Source: CAJQND01 sp051010055 (GTDB taxonomy: Bacteria; Pseudomonadota; Alphaproteobacteria; Rhizobiales; CAJQND01). From it: DNA of 10,275 nt. Where the stretch lies: the NCBI GenBank assembly GCA_051010055.1, contig JBPCVY010000161.1, forward strand, positions 1 to 10,275, written 5' to 3'. Shown here piece by piece: positions 6,789 through 10,275 of this stretch. The translations under genes and the position numbers were made by a program. Position 1 is the first letter of the stretch. Each line of letters begins with the position of its first letter. The notes under the pieces were generated by a model that had not been told where the DNA came from, searched no databases, and saw nothing but the letters and a program-made list of their open reading frames with translations.

Positions 6789-8519
6789 CTACTCCGCAGC
6801 TTCGCCAGGTTCATCCAGCAGGCTTTCACCTGGACGAACCCGTGAAAATTCAACCGGCGCATCACCAGCGCGCAATTTTCCATCCTCTATCTGAACCAGC
6901 GTGTAGCGGGACTTTTCAAGGCTTCCCTCTTCGGGGAAGTCGTCGCGGTAATGTGCACCGCGCGAATTTTCGCGTTTCAGTCCGGCCAATGCAATCACCT
7001 CACTCGTCTCGATGAGGCTTCGAAGGTTGAGCCAGTCATGCCAGGTTAGGTTAAACGCCCTGTCCATATCCGGCAAGCCGGTGGACAGAAGTTCGCTCTC
7101 AAGCTCGTCGATGCGGCTGAGCGCGCGCTTCAGCCCGTCTGCGTTCCGGATAACGCCTGCTTCATCCCACATGGTGTCGAGCAATTGCTCACGCAAGCGG
7201 TTGATGTTGCCTGGTTTTTGGGTGAACGGATGCAGTGCGAGCTGTCGCTCGGCATCAAGCAGCTCTTCGTCCGGCTCGGAGAGTTTTCCTTCATCGGCCA
7301 CCCAATTGGCCATCACATCACCAGCAATGCCGCCGAAAACGGTGGAATTGGCAACGCCGTTGCCGCCAAGCCGGTTTGCGCCATGTATTCCGCCTGCATC
7401 TTCACCTGCAACGAACAGACCAGGCATTTGGGTTTTGGTGTCGGGTTCACAAACCACCCCGCCCATCAAGTAGTGCGCTGTGGGCACAACCTCGACAAGG
7501 CCACCGGGCAAATCGAAACCGCAATCTGCGCAGCGCTCCACCATGCCCTTGAACTGCTTTGCAACATTCTCAGGCCCGAGATGGCTCATTTTTATGTACA
7601 CCCCGCCATTTGGCGTGGTGCGGCCTTCACACATTTCATTATAAATGGCGCGCGAGACGATATCGCGGGTTGCCCGTTCGGCTGCTTTTTCGGTTTTGGC
7701 CATGAAACGCTCGCCATCGCCATTTAAAAGGTGCCCGCCAGCACCGCGCAAGCCTTCTTCGAGCACGGTGCCGGTCATACGCGTATCGGTGCCGGCAAGA
7801 AGGCCGGTGGGGTGAAACTGCACCATTTCCATATCGCGTAAGGGTAGGCCCATGCGCAGCGCCATGGCGAGGCCGTCCATGGATTTATCGCCCGAAGGTG
7901 TGTGGTAGCGGTACATTGTGGGCCCGCCACCGGTGGCCAACAGTACGGCCTTTGCCTGAATGAACATCAACTCGCCGGTGCGGATGTTGCAGGTCAAGAC
8001 GCCGGAAAGGGCGCTGCCATCTCTTGCGGGAATGAAGCCGAGGGCGCGGTGTTCTTCCAGCCTGCCGATATCGCGCGCCCAAACCTGCTCCATAAGGCGG
8101 CCAATTATTTCAATGCCGGTTAAATCACCCTTGTGGACCGTCCTGTCGAATGTTTGGCCCGCGAAGGCCTTGCCGTGGACTGTGCCGTCTGGATTACGGT
8201 CGAAAAAGCAGCCTATTTCGTTCTCAAGCTCGCGAATGCGCTCAATGGCCTTTGTTACCAGTGTCCAGGCGAGCTCTTGATCAGGCAGCCACTTTCCACC
8301 GTTGATGGTGTCCATGAAGTGGCGCTCAATGGAATCTCCGGGATTGATGGCAACATTGTACCCGCCCTGAACCATGCGTGTGCAGCCGCACTTTCCAAGC
8401 AGGCCCTTGGTTGCAATATGTATGGAAGTATCCGGACTTTGCTGTTTCGCATGGAGGGCGGCAAACAGCCCGGCGCCGCCGCTGCCCAAAATCAATATGT
8501 CAGTGACAAGGCGTTCCAT
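6789..8519 (-). CDS. sdhA: Succinate dehydrogenase/fumarate reductase-like flavoprotein subunit
   Basis: Catalytic FAD subunit, 576 residues, of an SdhA/FrdA-type complex that interconverts a succinate-like and a fumarate-like substrate and passes electrons to the iron-sulfur subunit. It has the dinucleotide-binding GSGGAG (12-17), QFHPTG (234-239), LEEGLRG with Glu255 and Arg258, ERATRD with Arg285, PTAHYLMGG with His349 and HGANRLGGN with Arg383. All the usual dicarboxylate-binding and proton-transfer residues are therefore present. The C-terminal domain ends with NSRGAHYRDDFPEEG (518-532). The oddity is the FAD attachment site: the usual S-H-T-x-x-x-Q-G-G reads G-C-T-R-M-V-Q-G-G, so Cys46 replaces the flavin-linked His. 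FAD is then probably non-covalent, or linked through Cys. The start at 8519 overlaps the preceding stop by one base (TGATG) with AAGG upstream; an in-frame ATG at 8711 would add 64 non-family residues. Being last in a B-C-D-A order is unusual. Confidence 0.93.
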   Translation of the reverse strand: MERLVTDILILGSGGAGLFAALHAKQQSPDTSIHIATKGLLGKCGCTRMVQGGYNVAINPGDSIERHFMDTINGGKWLPDQELAWTLVTKAIERIRELENEIGCFFDRNPDGTVHGKAFAGQTFDRTVHKGDLTGIEIIGRLMEQVWARDIGRLEEHRALGFIPARDGSALSGVLTCNIRTGELMFIQAKAVLLATGGGPTMYRYHTPSGDKSMDGLAMALRMGLPLRDMEMVQFHPTGLLAGTDTRMTGTVLEEGLRGAGGHLLNGDGERFMAKTEKAAERATRDIVSRAIYNEMCEGRTTPNGGVYIKMSHLGPENVAKQFKGMVERCADCGFDLPGGLVEVVPTAHYLMGGVVCEPDTKTQMPGLFVAGEDAGGIHGANRLGGNGVANSTVFGGIAGDVMANWVADEGKLSEPDEELLDAERQLALHPFTQKPGNINRLREQLLDTMWDEAGVIRNADGLKRALSRIDELESELLSTGLPDMDRAFNLTWHDWLNLRSLIETSEVIALAGLKRENSRGAHYRDDFPEEGSLEKSRYTLVQIEDGKLRAGDAPVEFSRVRPGESLLDEPGEAAE

Positions 8520-8857
8520 CACCAGACCCTTATCAGGAAGGCAAAGCCTGCAACCAGCGAGGCGCCACCTGCAATCGCGGCCCACAGGCTCTGGCGCTCG
8601 CTCCAGCCGGAATTTTCTAGGATCAATATCCTCAAACCACCAAGCAAATGAACAGTCAGCAAAATCACCAGGCCCATTTCCGCTAGCTTCACGAGCCACC
8701 AGTCGGACCATTTCAGAAACCCGTCCAACTCACCTTCACCGCGAAGGGCAAGACCGAGAGCTAAAAAGTGAAAGGGGAGAAACACCGCCAGCGCAAGGCC
8801 TGACAACCGGTGGACGAGCGCTGCGCGCCAAAGAGTTTGTTGGCGTGGTGTTGTCAT
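8519..8857 (-). CDS. Small membrane cytochrome-b-type anchor subunit (second, SdhC/D-like)
   Basis: A 112-residue membrane protein with three hydrophobic segments at about 18-38, 54-80 and 92-110, the fold of SdhC/SdhD/FrdC/FrdD anchors. It carries VHRLSG (15-20), which resembles the SdhC HRxTG/HRxSG quinone-site motif, and H70-x3-G-x-R, the pattern around the heme-ligating His of SdhC. A further His30 lies in the first segment (LPFHFLALG). The protein would anchor the flavoprotein and iron-sulfur subunits and carry electrons to or from quinone. The start at 8857 overlaps the previous stop (ATGA). The open frame extends upstream to 8959, but that 34-residue stretch runs antiframe through the preceding gene and lacks family character. 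Assignment rests on size, topology, motifs and position between the B and A genes. Confidence 0.85.
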   Translation of the reverse strand: MTTPRQQTLWRAALVHRLSGLALAVFLPFHFLALGLALRGEGELDGFLKWSDWWLVKLAEMGLVILLTVHLLGGLRILILENSGWSERQSLWAAIAGGASLVAGFAFLIRVW

Positions 8858-9186
8858 GGCACGACCACCGCTGTAACGGCCCGCAAGCCAAGCACCAAAA
8901 GCACGAGGCCGAAAATGCCGGCACAAATGCCCGCCTTTCGCCCATCCAGCGATGTCCACTCAATTGCAATGGTGCGCAGGCCGATAGAGGCGTGAACGGA
9001 TGCCGCCAGCACAAATATGCCATAGAAAAGTGCCCAAAACGTGCTGCCTTGAGTGCGCGTGAGGATTTCGCCGGCACTCAACCCATTGGCAACGGCATAA
9101 AGAATGGTCGCCAAATGAAGCAAAACCAGCGGCGACATGATGCCAGCGCTCAGGCGCTGTAATGCATATAGGCGCACACCTGTCAT
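8854..9186 (-). CDS. Small membrane cytochrome-b-type anchor subunit (first, SdhC/D-like)
   Basis: A 110-residue protein with three predicted membrane segments at about 17-35, 50-72 and 85-104. Its N-terminus RLYALQRLSAG (5-15) resembles the amphipathic start of SdhC-type anchors. It has His24 in the first segment (VLLHLATI) and His65 in H-x3-G-x-R (HASIGLR). The same pattern recurs in the next gene, so the two anchors look like distant paralogues and could together hold two b hemes. The start overlaps the iron-sulfur subunit stop (ATGA), with AGGTGAG just upstream. It would form the membrane and quinone end of the complex with its neighbour. Which of the two corresponds to SdhC and which to SdhD cannot be settled by eye. 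Confidence 0.82.
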   Translation of the reverse strand: MTGVRLYALQRLSAGIMSPLVLLHLATILYAVANGLSAGEILTRTQGSTFWALFYGIFVLAASVHASIGLRTIAIEWTSLDGRKAGICAGIFGLVLLVLGLRAVTAVVVP

Positions 9187-9902
9187 TTGAGCTCACCTTT
9201 CAGGAACGCCTGCATTGTCCTCTTCTTGAGTCCTGCAATAGATGCAGTGGGGTTGAGGTCATTTGGGCAATATGTCTGGCAGCTTTGATGGCTGTGGCAG
9301 GCGTGACAGCCGCCATCTTGCGAAATGGCCCTCAGCCGCGCAGCCTGCCCACCGTCACGGGTATCGTTCACAAGTGTCCATGCCCGATTAAGCGCCGCTG
9401 GGCCCAGATAATCATCGTTCCAATTCACTGTGTCGCAACTGGCATAACAAACCCCGCAGTTAATGCATTCAATGCCTTCATTCGCCGCAACACGTTCCGG
9501 GCTTTTGGGATCAATGATTTCGATTGGGTCATGCCGTGATTTGGTGGGGTGAAACCGCGCCTCTGCCCGTTTCCACTTGTCGAAAAACTCTGACATATCG
9601 CACGCTAAGTCTTTAATGACCGGCATATTGCGCAAGGGTTCGATTTTCAGTTTTTCGGCCTTTGTCACTTTCGAAGCGTGTGTCCGGCACGTCCAGCGCG
9701 GCGCGCCGTTCACGGTCATGGCGCATGAGCCGCACATGCCAACGCGGCAAGCGAACCGGTAGGTGAGCGTGGGGTCGATGTTTCGTTGCACCCAGGTGAC
9801 TATATCGAGCACTGTCTGGCTTTCACGGGCCGGCACGGAAAACTCTTCAAAGCGGCCATCTTCACCGCCGCGCCAGATAGAAACCTGGTGCTCCTTACTC
9901 AT
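9183..9902 (-). CDS. sdhB: Succinate dehydrogenase/fumarate reductase-like iron-sulfur subunit
   Basis: The electron-transfer subunit between the FAD and the membrane quinone site, 239 residues, the normal SdhB/FrdB length. The N-terminal ferredoxin domain has CRVGMCGSC plus WTC, giving [2Fe-2S] ligands Cys52, 57, 60 and 72. The C-terminal domain has CxxCxxCxxxC at Cys146, 149, 152 and 156, then Cys202-x5-Cys208-x3-Cys212-Pro. By analogy with SdhB, Cys146/149/152/212 hold [4Fe-4S] and Cys156/202/208 hold [3Fe-4S]. Cys199, three residues before Cys202, is extra. Asp157 follows Cys156 where Pro is usual. The motif YCPNDLNPTASI is classic for the family. The ATG at 9902 is three bases after the molybdoenzyme stop, with only a weak ribosome site, so it is likely translated by coupling. 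It is the first of four subunit genes. Confidence 0.94.
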   Translation of the reverse strand: MSKEHQVSIWRGGEDGRFEEFSVPARESQTVLDIVTWVQRNIDPTLTYRFACRVGMCGSCAMTVNGAPRWTCRTHASKVTKAEKLKIEPLRNMPVIKDLACDMSEFFDKWKRAEARFHPTKSRHDPIEIIDPKSPERVAANEGIECINCGVCYASCDTVNWNDDYLGPAALNRAWTLVNDTRDGGQAARLRAISQDGGCHACHSHQSCQTYCPNDLNPTASIAGLKKRTMQAFLKGELK

Positions 9903-9905
9903 TTC

Positions 9906-10275
9906 TCAGCGCACCGTTACCAGAACCTGCTGGACATAATTATTGCCCATACCTGAATTGTCCCAGCGCGGTTCCACAGGTTGCGTGTCGTCATTGGCAT
10001 CAGTTGCCCGGCAGGAAAGGGTGTAACGGCCAGGTTTTGCGTCCCAGTTGAAATGCCAGCGCGTCCAAGCATAGGCGCCGGTGGGGGCATCAAGCTCTGC
10101 TTCAGCCCATTTATCATCAATGCCAAGTTCGACTTTGGTTACGGGAACACCATTGCCGGACCAGGCGCGCCCTTCAAGCGCAACGGGCCCTGATTCAACC
10201 ATGCGCTGGCGGGTAAACCAGTCGGGAATGCCGGGGGGCACCATGAGGGACTTTACGCGTATAGCCTCAACCGGG
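9906..10275 (-). CDS. Sulfite-oxidase-family molybdoenzyme, C-terminal part (5' end outside window)
   Basis: The frame is open to the window edge; 122 residues are visible. The first residues (PVEAIRVKSL) continue through an internal Met at 10244, so that Met is not the start. The visible part is the immunoglobulin-like Mo-co oxidoreductase dimerisation domain of sulfite-oxidase-type enzymes. It has VALEGRAWSGNG, then VTKVELGIDDKWAEAEL, YAWTRWHFNW and a C-terminal QPVEPRWDNSGMGNNYVQQVLVTVR-like tail (the last ~25 residues). The molybdopterin domain with the catalytic Cys lies outside, so the substrate (sulfite or another) cannot be checked. Three bases separate the stop from the iron-sulfur subunit gene, which ties this enzyme to the dehydrogenase/hydro-lyase operon. 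No cytochrome partner is visible. Confidence 0.85.
   Translation of the reverse strand, partial: PVEAIRVKSLMVPPGIPDWFTRQRMVESGPVALEGRAWSGNGVPVTKVELGIDDKWAEAELDAPTGAYAWTRWHFNWDAKPGRYTLSCRATDANDDTQPVEPRWDNSGMGNNYVQQVLVTVR

Noticed and set aside
6789..8519. Flavoprotein as L-aspartate oxidase or APS reductase alpha subunit
   Set aside because: Linkage to a classic SdhB-type iron-sulfur subunit and two membrane anchors, plus the HGANRLGGN and NSRGAHYRDDFP motifs, fits the SDH/FRD complex; no quinolinate or APS reductase partner genes are near.
8520..8711. Longer start for the flavoprotein at 8711
   Set aside because: The extra 64 residues overlap the upstream anchor gene, and the dinucleotide fold starts right after the Met at 8519, which sits in a TGATG junction.
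8858..8959. Longer start for the second anchor subunit at 8959
   Set aside because: The 34 extra residues overlap the first anchor gene in another frame and lack membrane-anchor character; ATGA coupling at 8857 fits better.
8374..9162. Long open frame on the plus strand (262 codons)
   Set aside because: It runs antisense across three well-supported minus-strand genes, and its translation is Arg/Pro/Ser-rich with no recognisable domain. Other plus-strand open frames (for example 952-1650 and 5799-6407) are antisense shadows of the same kind.
9906..10244. Complete 112-residue gene starting at 10244
   Set aside because: The frame stays open to the window edge with family-like sequence (AIRVKSL) before that Met, so this is the 3' part of a larger gene.
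1..10275. CRISPR arrays, tRNA/rRNA genes, insertion sequences, phage or integration sites
   Set aside because: No direct-repeat arrays, no tRNA-like cloverleaf, and no transposase or integrase frame were seen; coding is continuous on one strand.

Overview
The window reads as part of an alphaproteobacterial chromosome, possibly Hyphomicrobiales (Rhizobiales)-like. I infer this from protein style and moderate GC content; no rRNA or other phylogenetic marker is present. All twelve protein genes lie on the minus strand and the region is almost fully coding. I see no tRNA, rRNA, CRISPR array, insertion sequence or integrase.

Read in the direction of transcription (right to left), the first block runs from 10275 to 5173. 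It opens with the C-terminal end of a sulfite-oxidase-family molybdoenzyme that is cut by the window edge. A complete four-subunit succinate dehydrogenase/fumarate reductase-like complex follows in the order B-C-D-A: iron-sulfur subunit, two small membrane cytochrome-b-type subunits, flavoprotein. Then come the alpha and beta chains of a two-subunit class I (iron-sulfur) fumarase/tartrate dehydratase-type hydro-lyase. The genes are separated by 3 bases or less, or overlap (ATGA, TGATG and a 40-base overlap), so they look like one operon whose promoter lies outside the window.

After a 143-base gap with promoter-like and palindromic elements, the second block (5029 to 116) encodes a complete branched-chain-amino-acid-type (HAAT) ABC importer. 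It comprises a periplasmic binding protein, two permeases (LivH, LivM) and two ATPases (LivG, LivF). A perfect 11-bp stem-loop sits between the binding-protein gene and the permease genes. A weaker hairpin follows livF.

Taken together, the layout suggests uptake of a small organic substrate by the ABC importer. A quinone-linked dehydrogenase and a hydro-lyase would then act on it as consecutive C4-dicarboxylate-type steps, with a molybdoenzyme contributing an oxidation. Ordinary TCA-cycle work is possible. However, the operon context, the loss of the usual FAD-attachment histidine in the flavoprotein (Cys46 stands there) and the rewritten substrate-side motifs in the hydro-lyase all point to a specialised catabolic paralogue. 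One speculative route is desulfonation of a sulfonated or otherwise substituted succinate.
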